Origin: Bacilli bacterium
GTDB taxonomy: Bacteria; Bacillota_I; Bacilli_A; RF39; UBA660
DNA length: 32,566 bases
Direction: 5' to 3'
NCBI GenBank assembly: GCA_028709545.1
Contig: JAQVWT010000006.1
Location: 1-32,566 of the forward strand
Below, in pieces: positions 8,800 through 16,695 of this stretch. The stretch's first letter is position 1; each line of letters begins with the position of its first letter. The position numbers and the translations under genes are program-made. The notes under the pieces were generated by a model, which was not told the DNA's origin, did not search any database, and was given only the letters and a program-made list of their open reading frames with translations.

Positions 8800-9693
8800 A
8801 TGGAACTAGTAATTCTAATATTAATTACAATTTTTATTATAACTTACCGTAAAAATACTGGTGATAATTTCTATAAATTTTTAATGAATGAAATTAATAG
8901 TGTTTATGAAAAATATGCACCATATAGTTTTCAAATGGTTAGAGAAAAGACCAAAGAACTAGGTCAAGAATATACGGCAAAAGAATATATTTCTCAAGTA
9001 ATTATATTTGGTGCTGCTGGTGCAGGTATTGCTTATTTATATTTCTCAAGTATTTTATGGGCGATTATTTATGCAGTAGCGGCTATTGCGTTTATTCCCT
9101 ATCTTGCCTATCTAAGAAGTCAAAGAATCTATAGTGAGTTTCTTTTTGAGCAAATTCAAGTATATACAACCAATGTTATTATGGAATTTAATACTACTCA
9201 AAGCTTTGTTAAAGCCCTTGAAGGAGTTCTTGAGTCAGGAGTTTTAGAAGATCCTGTTAAAAGTGATGTTAAATTAATGATTGATTTATCATATCAAAAT
9301 GGAACTATTGATGAATCAGTTGATTACTTCAATGAGAAATATCCTTATTATATGGTTAGAAATATGCATCAATTATTTTTACAAATTACTAAGGAAGGTG
9401 CTAAAGATTCAGGTGAATCACTTGAGAATATGCTTCTTGATATTGATATGCTTGTTGAAGGAGTTTACCGTGATAAAATGGATCGATCAGCATTTCATAA
9501 AAAGTTTTTAACTTTTGGTTTTGCTTTATATCTTTTAGTAATGCTTACGCAGTTTTTACTAGGAACTGAAAATTATATTAAAATGCTTGATGAATGGTAT
9601 GTTCAAGTACTTCTTCATTTAATTTTAATAATAAATACTTACTTTCTATTGTCAGGTGAAAAATTTTATAATGAAGATACGGGGGCTGAGTAA
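8800..9693 (+). CDS. TadB-like inner-membrane platform protein
   Basis: A 297-aa protein with an N-terminal span (residues 1-17) and a hydrophobic pair at about 67-105. A cytoplasmic GspF-like helical domain follows (about 115-235, with an ITKEGAKDSGESLENML segment), and two more spans lie near the C terminus. This is the standard topology of TadB/TadC, which pair to form the membrane platform driven by CpaF. Strong AAAGGAGG ribosome binding site. The TadC-like gene follows after 2 nt. Confidence 0.8.
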   Translation: MELVILILITIFIITYRKNTGDNFYKFLMNEINSVYEKYAPYSFQMVREKTKELGQEYTAKEYISQVIIFGAAGAGIAYLYFSSILWAIIYAVAAIAFIPYLAYLRSQRIYSEFLFEQIQVYTTNVIMEFNTTQSFVKALEGVLESGVLEDPVKSDVKLMIDLSYQNGTIDESVDYFNEKYPYYMVRNMHQLFLQITKEGAKDSGESLENMLLDIDMLVEGVYRDKMDRSAFHKKFLTFGFALYLLVMLTQFLLGTENYIKMLDEWYVQVLLHLILIINTYFLLSGEKFYNEDTGAE

Positions 9694-9695
9694 TT

Positions 9696-10487
9696 ATGTT
9701 AATTGAAGTTTTAATATTAGGAGTCCTTTTATATATAATTCTTGAATATAACGGTAGTATTAGTACTAATAAATTTATTATTGATAATTCAGATATCTTT
9801 ATCAAATTAAAAGAAAAAGACTATGAGTTTTATGCTAAAGCTAAATATGGAGATACTATTGATGTTGATAAGTTATTTAATGTCCGTCTTAGAAATGGGT
9901 TATTAGTAATAATTGTAATGATTTTCTTATTTATAACCGATCTTAACTATGCTAATATATTATTTTGTATTATTGTTGGTTATGGGATGTTTAAGTTATC
10001 TTATATTCAGTTAAAGAAGTATTATAATGCTCATTTACATAAGATTGATTTAATGCTTCCATATTATTTAAAAAATTTAGAAATATTAATTCAGCATTAT
10101 ACAGTGCCAGTAGCGCTTGGTAAATCAGTTGATGAGGCACCTGAAATATTTAGAGAAGGTTTAAGAATGCTAATTGAAAAAATAAATGCTGGTGATTCAA
10201 CAATTGAACCATATATGCAGTTTGCTAGAGATTATCCAGTCAGAGATTCAATGAGAATGATGAGACTACTTTATCGTCTATCCCTTGGTAGTAATGAAAG
10301 AAAACAAGAGCAATTACTTACTTTTTCAAGGAATATTTCAAATCTTCAACAAAAGGCTAGAGAATCTAGATATAAAGAAAGACTTGAAAAGATGGAAAGC
10401 AAAACAATGATTATGTTAGTTACTACGGGAGTAGGAGTAATGGTTTTACTAGTAATATCGATTTTAATGATGTTTACAGCTGCTTAA
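9696..10487 (+). CDS. TadC-like inner-membrane platform protein
   Basis: A 263-aa protein with a hydrophobic pair at about 70-105 and a GspF-like cytoplasmic domain (about 115-225, containing DYPVRDSMRMMRLLYRLSLG and a charged helix). One C-terminal span carries Gly/Val/Leu. It lacks the N-terminal half seen in TadB, as TadC usually does. The start lies 2 nt after the TadB-like stop, with only a weak site (GGGGGCTGAG), so translational coupling is likely. Last gene of the operon; an imperfect hairpin (10512-10542) follows. Confidence 0.8.
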   Translation: MLIEVLILGVLLYIILEYNGSISTNKFIIDNSDIFIKLKEKDYEFYAKAKYGDTIDVDKLFNVRLRNGLLVIIVMIFLFITDLNYANILFCIIVGYGMFKLSYIQLKKYYNAHLHKIDLMLPYYLKNLEILIQHYTVPVALGKSVDEAPEIFREGLRMLIEKINAGDSTIEPYMQFARDYPVRDSMRMMRLLYRLSLGSNERKQEQLLTFSRNISNLQQKARESRYKERLEKMESKTMIMLVTTGVGVMVLLVISILMMFTAA

Positions 10488-10511
10488 ATATAGATAATTT
10501 AACAATTATTC

Positions 10512-10542
10512 AACAAATTGACACTTTTTGTGTTTTTTTGTT
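10512..10542 (+). terminator. Imperfect hairpin with T-run after the Tad-like operon
   Basis: 13-nt arms (AACAAATTGACAC and GTGTTTTTTTGTT) pair with two mismatches around a TTTTT loop. The 3' arm contains seven T in a row. It lies 25 nt past the stop of the TadC-like gene. It is weaker than other terminators in the window, so some read-through into the RNA region is possible. Confidence 0.5.
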
Positions 10543-10551
10543 AATTTATGC

Positions 10552-10580
10552 TTGCTTTTTGTAAAATTATGTTTTATACT
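10552..10580 (+). promoter_or_regulatory. Predicted promoter of the structured RNA
   Basis: TTGCTT, 17-nt spacer, TATACT. A start near 10587 would give a transcript of about 390 nt ending at the terminator at 10943-10976. No open reading frame follows before that terminator. Confidence 0.5.
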
Positions 10581-10586
10581 TAAATT

Positions 10587-10976
10587 GCTTAGATAAAATA
10601 TACATACATTAATGACTTGCATATTTTTATTTATAAAAGTATGCAACCAAATTATTTGTAAAAAAATAATTTGCAATTTATTTATTAAATCTTAGATAGT
10701 AATTTTTAATTAAATTATTAACTAACTTAATAAATGATAATTAGTTTATGTATTAGTAATGAAGTTTGCTATTTATAGGAATCTTATCTACGCTAAGCAT
10801 GACAATTGTTAGGGAGAGTGTGTTACTCCAAAAGGTAAGTAGTTACCGGCATGTACTGATAATACGCCGTATAATGTTTATGTTTGGGTATCTTAATTGA
10901 TATTTGGATATAGATGTTAATGTAACTATTCAATCAAACCAGACCAGCTATTTTATCAGATTAGCTGGTTTTTTTT
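10587..10976 (+). ncRNA. Candidate structured non-coding RNA, unrecognised family
   Basis: The 544-nt gap between two operons holds no credible gene but dense secondary structure. A 14-bp hairpin at 10617-10646 has one G-U wobble. A perfect 10-bp hairpin (10648-10657 / 10664-10673) follows after one nucleotide. An 8-bp A/U hairpin lies near 10700. A cluster that stands out as less AT-rich (10795-10875) has stems GGAG/CTCC (10813/10826), GGTAA/TTACC (10834/10843) and CGGC/GCCG (10847/10866). The unit has its own predicted promoter and a strong terminator, and the next gene has a separate promoter after it. I looked for and did not see hallmarks of tmRNA, RNase P, SRP RNA, T-box, or the c-di-GMP, M-box or THF riboswitches. 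A long 5' leader is the alternative. Confidence 0.5.
10943..10976 (+). terminator. Strong factor-independent terminator of the RNA gene
   Basis: Perfect 8-bp stem ACCAGCTA / TAGCTGGT (10943-10950 and 10962-10969) followed by eight T. Confidence 0.85.
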
Positions 10977-10977
10977 G

Positions 10978-11006
10978 TTGCAATAAGATACTTGATTTGC
11001 TATAAT
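10978..11006 (+). promoter_or_regulatory. Sigma-A type promoter of the AAA+/DUF2357 operon
   Basis: TTGCAA, 17-nt spacer, TATAAT, starting 2 nt after the terminator T-run. A start near 11013 would leave a leader of about 20 nt before the GTG at 11032. Confidence 0.75.
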
Positions 11007-11031
11007 AAATAATAGAATAGAGGTTGTCTTA

Positions 11032-12156
11032 GTGAATACTGATTTAATTGGTGCTTATAGCAAATATAAAAATTCTTGTTTAAATGAGTATATCAATCTT
11101 ATTTCTAGAATTATCTCTGTCGATCATAAAAAAATTCTTGGTAATAAAAGAAGAAGTGCAGAGATATATGCAGGAGTAATTGATATTTATTTAAAGAAAT
11201 ATTTACTGATTAATGAAGTAAGATATGATTTAAGTAAAATATTTATTGAAAGTCCATATATTGATGAATATAATTTGACTAAAGAAATAAATGCTATATC
11301 AGAATATTTTATGAAAAACAACATTATATTTGATTTAGTTAGGAATGAAGAAGAGATAATACTCATGGCCTCCTTACTTCAGATGGCACTTGCACTTGAT
11401 GAGCTTGCAACTAACTTTTCCAAAACAGGAACTAATTATAATAATATTATTCATAAAATGTTAAATAAATATCATAAAATAAATTATATATTTTTAATAG
11501 ACGAGGGTAAAAAGAATACTAAAGAGCTTATAAATCTTGTTAAAAAGAAAAGTATATTAGAAAAAGATCTTTATGAAACTTTAACTGATAAAAATTCTTT
11601 TAATAAATATATTTTGATTAATAAAAAAACGCCTATATATATTACTCAATATAATTATTATATAGAAGAGTTAGAGAAATATGATACCAAAGAGGCATCA
11701 AAAATATATTTTAAGAAAAATATTGATGATGATTTTACTTTAATAAGTGTTGGAACTGCTATTAACACTTTAACAAAAGAGATTCAAAGCCGAAAGAAGT
11801 TAAGTACATTTTTAATCCCAATTAAGAAAAAGTTTTTTGATAAAGAAAAAAATACTCGCGAATATAAAAAACTGATTTCTTCAAATATTACTTCAAAGTG
11901 CATTAAGCTTTTAATAGATTGTAATGAGATAGATGATAATTTAATTAGGAAATTAAAGACCAATAAACTAGATTATTATATATATTGTAATAAAGGATCA
12001 ATACTTAATAAAGTAGAGGAACATGCTAAATACATATTTAGTAAAGAGTTTATGAAAAATAACCAAATAATTGTTGCAGACAATGAGAATATTATTGTTG
12101 AAACAACAAATATATTTATGGAAGATAAAGATTTTATCTTAGAAAAGGAGAATTAA
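11032..12156 (+). CDS. Unknown protein, first gene of the AAA+/DUF2357 operon
   Basis: A 374-aa soluble protein with a GTG start; AGAGG lies about 7 nt upstream. Lys/Ile/Asn-rich and mainly helical in the first half (to about residue 150). The second half alternates strands and helices (for example FTLISVGTAINTLTKEI, KCIKLLIDCNEIDDNLI, LDYYIYCNKGSILNKVEEHAKYIF). There is no signal peptide, membrane span, Walker motif, or MIDAS motif of a von Willebrand A domain. I do not recognise the family. It is separated from the AAA+ gene by 1 nt, whose ribosome binding site (AAAAGGAG) lies in the end of this gene. It is therefore probably an adaptor or partner of that ATPase. Confidence 0.65.
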   Translation: MNTDLIGAYSKYKNSCLNEYINLISRIISVDHKKILGNKRRSAEIYAGVIDIYLKKYLLINEVRYDLSKIFIESPYIDEYNLTKEINAISEYFMKNNIIFDLVRNEEEIILMASLLQMALALDELATNFSKTGTNYNNIIHKMLNKYHKINYIFLIDEGKKNTKELINLVKKKSILEKDLYETLTDKNSFNKYILINKKTPIYITQYNYYIEELEKYDTKEASKIYFKKNIDDDFTLISVGTAINTLTKEIQSRKKLSTFLIPIKKKFFDKEKNTREYKKLISSNITSKCIKLLIDCNEIDDNLIRKLKTNKLDYYIYCNKGSILNKVEEHAKYIFSKEFMKNNQIIVADNENIIVETTNIFMEDKDFILEKEN

Positions 12157-12157
12157 A

Positions 12158-13666
12158 ATGAGTGCATATAATGAATTTTTTCTAAATTTTATGGGACCGT
12201 TCTTTAATGGAATAATTAATTTGTTTAAACAGGTTGCTCTATCATTATTTCAAATATTTAATGTATTAAATTATATTGATGTAATTAAAGAACATAAAAG
12301 TGATTTAACAGGAGCAGGAGTTATAATAATAATATTAGCTAGTCTTTGTCTACTACTACTATTTGGTTTATTCTTTTATCTTATATATAAGATAATAACA
12401 GGTTTTGTTAAATATCGTCACCGAGCAGCTCATCAACAAGCTTTAGTTGATGAAATTGATAATTTAAATAATGAGGTAATAAAATTAACAAGTGAGAATC
12501 AAAAGTTTTTGGCAATGTCAGATCCGAGTGTAAGTGGCATTGAATATGATGAAGAAGGTAATGTTATTAATAAACTTGAAGAGGGAGAAAGTAGATTCTT
12601 TAAACTATCTCAAGTTGATGCTGCTATGCAAAGCTATACACCAGATGCACTTAATACCTCAATTAATTTAGAGGAGTTATGTCAGCAGTTTTTAAACTAT
12701 GCCGCATCTGAGATGGGTTTATACTATAGTATTGATTTAATTAGATTATTTATTGCCGCTTTTGCATCAAATAGATTAATTATTTTGCAAGGTATATCTG
12801 GAACCGGTAAAACGTCACTTGCTTATGCTTTTGGTAGTTTTATTAATAATGATGCAGTAATAGCACCTGTTCAGCCTTCATGGCGTGATTCATCTGAGTT
12901 ATTTGGTTACTTTAATGAATTTACAAAAAGATTTAATGAAACCGAAGTATTAACTAAAATGTATGAGGCTAAATATCGTGATAATATTTATGTTACTTTA
13001 CTAGATGAGATGAATATCTCAAGAGTTGAATATTACTTTGCTGAGATGCTTTCAATTTTAGAGCTTCCAAGTGCTGATGAATGGGTAATTGATTTAGTAC
13101 CTAATGCTTGGGCAAGTGATCCAAAATTAATTGAAAACGGACGTTTAAAAATACCTACTAATATGTGGTATATTGGAACGATTAATAATGATGACTCAAC
13201 CTTTATGATTACTGATAAAGTTTATGACCGAGCGATGCCAATTAATATTGATGATAAAGGTGTTGCCTTTGATGCACCTAAGACGGGAAAAGTAAATATA
13301 TCAAGTCAATATTTTGTGACTATCTTAAAAGCAGCAGGGAAGGATCATCCAGTATCTGATGAAACCCTGAGAAAGATTGCTTTAATGGATGATTACGTTA
13401 TAGAAAAGTTTAGACTTGCATTTGGTAACCGAATTATTAAACAATTAAAAGAATTTGTTCCAGCCTATGTTGCTTGTGGTGGAGATGAAATAGTTGCGAT
13501 AGATTACTTAATCGCTCATAAAATCCTAAGAAAATTTGATCAATTAAACCTAGCATATATCCGTAATGAACTAGATGGATTTATTAATTTTCTTAATGAA
13601 ACTTTTGGTGATAATAATATGAAAGAATGTATCGCATATATTGAAAGATTAAAGAAAACAATTTAA
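12158..13666 (+). CDS. Membrane-anchored McrB/MoxR-like AAA+ ATPase
   Basis: A 502-aa protein. An amphipathic N-terminal region (10-42) is followed by a strong membrane span (53-81) and a short coiled-coil-like helix (about 93-118). A linker leads to an AAA+ domain of the dynein-related/McrB-MoxR type (about 170-450). Walker A is GISGTGKT (212-219), Walker B is LLDEMN (281-286), and sensor 1 is GTINNDDS (340-347) followed by VYDRAM (355-360), with the Arg typical of this clade. The LDEMNxSRVEYYFAEMLSxLE motif is close to McrB. Members remodel protein or nucleic-acid complexes; McrB drives the McrC nuclease. The membrane anchor is unusual for McrB. A DUF2357-like gene, the usual companion, follows after 16 nt. 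Confidence 0.85.
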   Translation: MSAYNEFFLNFMGPFFNGIINLFKQVALSLFQIFNVLNYIDVIKEHKSDLTGAGVIIIILASLCLLLLFGLFFYLIYKIITGFVKYRHRAAHQQALVDEIDNLNNEVIKLTSENQKFLAMSDPSVSGIEYDEEGNVINKLEEGESRFFKLSQVDAAMQSYTPDALNTSINLEELCQQFLNYAASEMGLYYSIDLIRLFIAAFASNRLIILQGISGTGKTSLAYAFGSFINNDAVIAPVQPSWRDSSELFGYFNEFTKRFNETEVLTKMYEAKYRDNIYVTLLDEMNISRVEYYFAEMLSILELPSADEWVIDLVPNAWASDPKLIENGRLKIPTNMWYIGTINNDDSTFMITDKVYDRAMPINIDDKGVAFDAPKTGKVNISSQYFVTILKAAGKDHPVSDETLRKIALMDDYVIEKFRLAFGNRIIKQLKEFVPAYVACGGDEIVAIDYLIAHKILRKFDQLNLAYIRNELDGFINFLNETFGDNNMKECIAYIERLKKTI

Positions 13667-13682
13667 GTAGAGGAAGATATTT

Positions 13683-14786
13683 ATGAGTGAAGAATTACAA
13701 AGTATTGTTAACAACTTAAATGCTGATGAAACAAAAGATTTTATTACTAAAACAAAATCAAAAGTAATCGCGAAAAAAAATAGTGAGAAATTAACTATTG
13801 ATTTTTCATGGGTTGATATAATTATTGATGCCATTCCTTATTTAGATAATATTATTCGAAATCCAAGACGTTTTATAGTTCAAGAAGAAGATATTATTCC
13901 GATTGAAAAAACTAAAAAAGTAACAGAAGAATCTATTAAACATCTTGCTCAGCATACTTCACTAATTCAGGAAGTTGATAAAGATGGGGTAGTAAAGCCA
14001 ATTAAACTACTTAATATTTTTAAAGAAGAAACAATTGACTTATATGAAAATAGATTTGTATATTCACTGATTAATAATTTATATGTTTTTGTTCAAAATC
14101 AGTTAGCATATAAAGATGAAGAATCTAGTTTTAAAGAAATAAAAACAGTTAATTATGAGGCAAAAACTAAATTTAAAAATGAAGATATTAATTATGCTAT
14201 TTCTTTGAAATCAGTTAATTATGAAAAGTTAGCTTCAGGGCCTAGTAAACCTCTTAATTTACAAGAAAAGATAGAAGAAATTAGAGATATATTAGATGAC
14301 TTTAAAAGTAGTCAATTTATGAAAAATATGATAAGTGCTACTCCAGTAAGATCACCAATTCGTAAAACTAATGTTATTTTAAAAGATCAAAACTTTATAT
14401 ATGCTTTAAGATTATGGGAGTTTTTAGAACGTTTTCAAATTGAGAAACCAATTAGAAAATATAAAGAAACAAAAGACTTTAGTAATAATATAATTGACAA
14501 AAAGTATTCATTAACTTATTATCTAAATTATTGTATTTTAAATAATTTAGATGATGATGATATTGTTGTCGATAATTCTAAATATGCCGGACTTAAAAAA
14601 CTTATTTATGATACTGCTAAAAATTTTGATGTTAATGAAATGGAACTCAAGACAGTTATAAATAATGAATTAAAACAGGCAAGCAAATATAAGCAAGATC
14701 AAATAAAAGGAATTAATGCTACATATAAGAAATTTTATAATAAACATTTAGCAAGTGTTCAAAAAGTAATTACTATGTTAAGATAA
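13683..14786 (+). CDS. DUF2357-like partner of the AAA+ ATPase, no nuclease domain seen
   Basis: A 367-aa soluble protein. The segment EETIDLYENRFVYSLINNL (about residues 118-136) matches the DTPENRFVK-type motif of DUF2357/McrC-related proteins that accompany McrB-like ATPases. A second conserved-looking piece is a run of basic residues with VRSPIRKTN near 220-226, followed by ALRLWEFLERF. DUF2357 proteins often carry a C-terminal PD-(D/E)XK nuclease; the C terminus here is a Lys-rich helical tail with no such motif, so it may be a structural adaptor. AGAGGAAG ribosome binding site. The assignment rests on one motif plus gene context. Confidence 0.6.
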   Translation: MSEELQSIVNNLNADETKDFITKTKSKVIAKKNSEKLTIDFSWVDIIIDAIPYLDNIIRNPRRFIVQEEDIIPIEKTKKVTEESIKHLAQHTSLIQEVDKDGVVKPIKLLNIFKEETIDLYENRFVYSLINNLYVFVQNQLAYKDEESSFKEIKTVNYEAKTKFKNEDINYAISLKSVNYEKLASGPSKPLNLQEKIEEIRDILDDFKSSQFMKNMISATPVRSPIRKTNVILKDQNFIYALRLWEFLERFQIEKPIRKYKETKDFSNNIIDKKYSLTYYLNYCILNNLDDDDIVVDNSKYAGLKKLIYDTAKNFDVNEMELKTVINNELKQASKYKQDQIKGINATYKKFYNKHLASVQKVITMLR

Positions 14787-14802
14787 CTAGGAGGGTGATA
14801 AA

Positions 14803-16104
14803 ATGAGGAAAAAAGAAGAAAAAGTAAATCCAATACTTGGTAGAGCTGATAAAACTCTTGATTTGATTAAATTCAATGTTTTATCAGAAAAAGACCAGCA
14901 TCTAGAAATTGAGAATATTTTAAAAGAAATATATCAATCAGATTTAGAAGTAAATAAAAAACATATTTATAAATGTATAAAACTTACATATAATCCCAGA
15001 GATGATTATACTTTTTTGCCTCATAGTTTAAAAGTTTCAAAAGAAAAATTAACTTTAAAGTTTACAATTGAAGAAAAAAAGACAATTAGTAGAAATTGGA
15101 TTATATTTTCGATTTGGTTATTTTTATTTGCACTCGCAGGTGCTACTTATGCTGGTTTTGCATATCTTAGCGTTGCATCCTTAAATAAAGATATTGATGG
15201 AGATGGAATCCCAGATATTAATATTGATATTAATAAAGATAATATTCCTGATATTAATATTGATATTAATGGGGATGATAAACCTGATATTAATATTGAT
15301 TATAAAGGAAATAGAAAAGCAAGATTTAATATTGATTCAGATGGAGACGGTAAAGCTGATACTAACTTAGTAAATTATGCAGTAGGAGATTTGTGTGGTA
15401 CTTGCACTATTAACTGTGATACTAATGGTGATGGCTGGCCAGATTTAAATTTTGATATTGATGGTGATGGAATCCCTGATTTAGATATTGATACAGATGG
15501 AGATTGTGCACCAGATTTAAATCTTGATTTGAATGGTGATGAATTATGTGACTTGTTTTGTGATACTGATGGAGATTTGATTTGTGATACTAATTGTAGT
15601 AAACCGACTCCACCAGAAGATGAAGATGATGATAACAAAATAGGAACGGGAACATCAATTGAAACTGGAAATTCAGGAGTTGAAACATCAACCCCATATA
15701 TTATAATTCATTATTCAGATGGTGAGACCATAAATGTAACTGGTCTTTTACCAGAAGATCAAGTTTTAATGCCAGGTTATGTTCCTAGTGAAAAACCAAT
15801 AAAAGAATTTACTGTCGAGAATTTATCTGATTATCCTTTAATGTATAATTTATCGTGGAAAGTAGAAAAGAACACATTTGTTACTGACAACTTAAAATAC
15901 AATATAATCGGGACGAATGGAGCACCTAATTTCTCAGCCAAAACAACCCCTAAATTAACAGGTGAAATAGTTCAAACCAATATATATATACCACCAAGAG
16001 TTATTCATAAATATACAGTTGAAATATATTTATATGGTACAGGAGCACCACAAAATGAAGATCAAGGTAAGGTCTTTATTGGAAATCTAGAAATATCAGT
16101 TTAA
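14803..16104 (+). CDS. Membrane protein with ten 12-residue Ca-loop-like repeats
   Basis: A 433-aa protein with four parts: a cytoplasmic N-terminal domain (1-97), one membrane span (about 98-123), an acidic repeat region (130-265) and a C-terminal beta-rich domain (about 285-433). The repeats follow D-x-[DN]-x-D-x-x-x-D-x-N-x with an exact period of 12: five copies (130-189), a 16-residue spacer with three Cys, then five more (206-265) rich in Cys near the end. Each resembles the DxDxDG calcium loop of thrombospondin type 3 and dockerin repeats, so a Ca-stiffened rod outside the cell is likely. The fourth repeat has lost most acidic residues. Last gene of the AAA+ operon (GGAGG site, 17 nt after the DUF2357 gene). 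It could connect the cytoplasmic machine to the cell surface. Confidence 0.8.
   Translation: MRKKEEKVNPILGRADKTLDLIKFNVLSEKDQHLEIENILKEIYQSDLEVNKKHIYKCIKLTYNPRDDYTFLPHSLKVSKEKLTLKFTIEEKKTISRNWIIFSIWLFLFALAGATYAGFAYLSVASLNKDIDGDGIPDINIDINKDNIPDINIDINGDDKPDINIDYKGNRKARFNIDSDGDGKADTNLVNYAVGDLCGTCTINCDTNGDGWPDLNFDIDGDGIPDLDIDTDGDCAPDLNLDLNGDELCDLFCDTDGDLICDTNCSKPTPPEDEDDDNKIGTGTSIETGNSGVETSTPYIIIHYSDGETINVTGLLPEDQVLMPGYVPSEKPIKEFTVENLSDYPLMYNLSWKVEKNTFVTDNLKYNIIGTNGAPNFSAKTTPKLTGEIVQTNIYIPPRVIHKYTVEIYLYGTGAPQNEDQGKVFIGNLEISV
15190..15597 (+). repeat. In-frame 36-bp tandem repeats, 5 + 5 copies
   Basis: Ten 36-bp units encode the 12-residue acidic repeats: 15190-15369 and 15418-15597, split by a 48-bp non-repeat segment. 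The first three units are most alike at the DNA level, which suggests recent duplication; later units have diverged. Confidence 0.85.
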
Positions 16105-16124
16105 GCAGAATTAATTCTGCTTTT
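16103..16124 (+). terminator. Terminator after the AAA+/DUF2357 operon
   Basis: AAGCAGAATT and AATTCTGCTT form a perfect inverted repeat that starts in the stop codon and runs into four T. Confidence 0.65.
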
Positions 16125-16213
16125 GAAATGTACTTTATTTAATATTTTGGCAATTTTAAATCGCCGTTTATACAACATCTTATTAAACAAAAAGAAGGGT
16201 AGAAAAAGACTAA

Positions 16214-16678
16214 TTAAAAATCATCTTTCATTAAAAAATCTATTGCGTTAATATGTATTATCCCATTTCTAGAATAGTTCTCTTTATCTAAAGATATTAC
16301 ATACTTAGTATGATTATCATTTATAACATCATAAGCTCCAAATTCTCTTTCGATAGTTTTTTCATTATTGGCTAGCAGATAAGAAACTTGAATATATTTT
16401 ATTTCTTTATTTTTAGTAACAACAAAATCAACTTCACCTTTTTTAGTTTTACCTATATAAACTTCATATCCTTTAGCTATTAAATCATTATAGATTAAAT
16501 TTTCTAAGCTAATAGAGTAGTTTTCAATATTAATATTACTTTATATTTTTTTAATTCCTAAATCAGAAACATAATATTTATTTAATGTTTTAAGGATATT
16601 TTTACCTTCGACATCATATCTATAAACTTTATTAATTAAGAAAGTTGAACACAAAGCTTTTAAATAACTATATTACAG
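16214..16678 (-). pseudogene. Remnant of an AAA_14/DUF4143 ATPase gene (C-terminal part)
   Basis: On the minus strand the frame reads KVYRYDVEGKNILKTLNKYY, then VSDLGIKKI, a TAA stop, SNINIENYSISLENLIYNDL and IAKGYEVYIGKTKKGEVDFV. It continues to INAIDFLMKDDF and a stop at 16214. This is the C-terminal half of the widespread ATP-binding proteins with AAA_14 and DUF4143 domains (conserved YYVSDLG, ENLVYNEL, EVDFV and SYLL motifs). The ATPase half is absent, there is an in-frame stop about 29 codons before the EVDFV motif, and another stop (TAA at about 16673) lies upstream. It is a decayed gene, not functional. The remaining 16125-16213 holds nothing I can identify. Confidence 0.8.
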
Positions 16679-16695
16679 TGCGGTGTAATAAGTAT

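Noticed and set aside
9281-9511. Second plus-strand frame inside the TadB-like gene
   Set aside because: Out-of-frame shadow with no ribosome binding site; the TadB-like frame is continuous and matches the expected topology.
10795-10976. A T-box, tmRNA, RNase P RNA, SRP RNA or known riboswitch in the gap
   Set aside because: I found no T-box antiterminator core, no CCA end, no P4-type or GGAAGC-type core, and no c-di-GMP, M-box or THF consensus. The downstream gene is not a typical riboswitch target. The region is kept as an unassigned RNA candidate.
15190-15597. Regular 36-bp repeats that recall CRISPR repeat length
   Set aside because: The units are contiguous, without spacers, lie in frame in an open reading frame and encode acidic Ca-loop-like repeats.
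15375-15638. Minus-strand open frame opposite the acidic repeats
   Set aside because: It is a mirror of the GAT-rich repeat codons (Ser/Lys/Pro-rich translation), with no ribosome binding site, inside a well supported gene.
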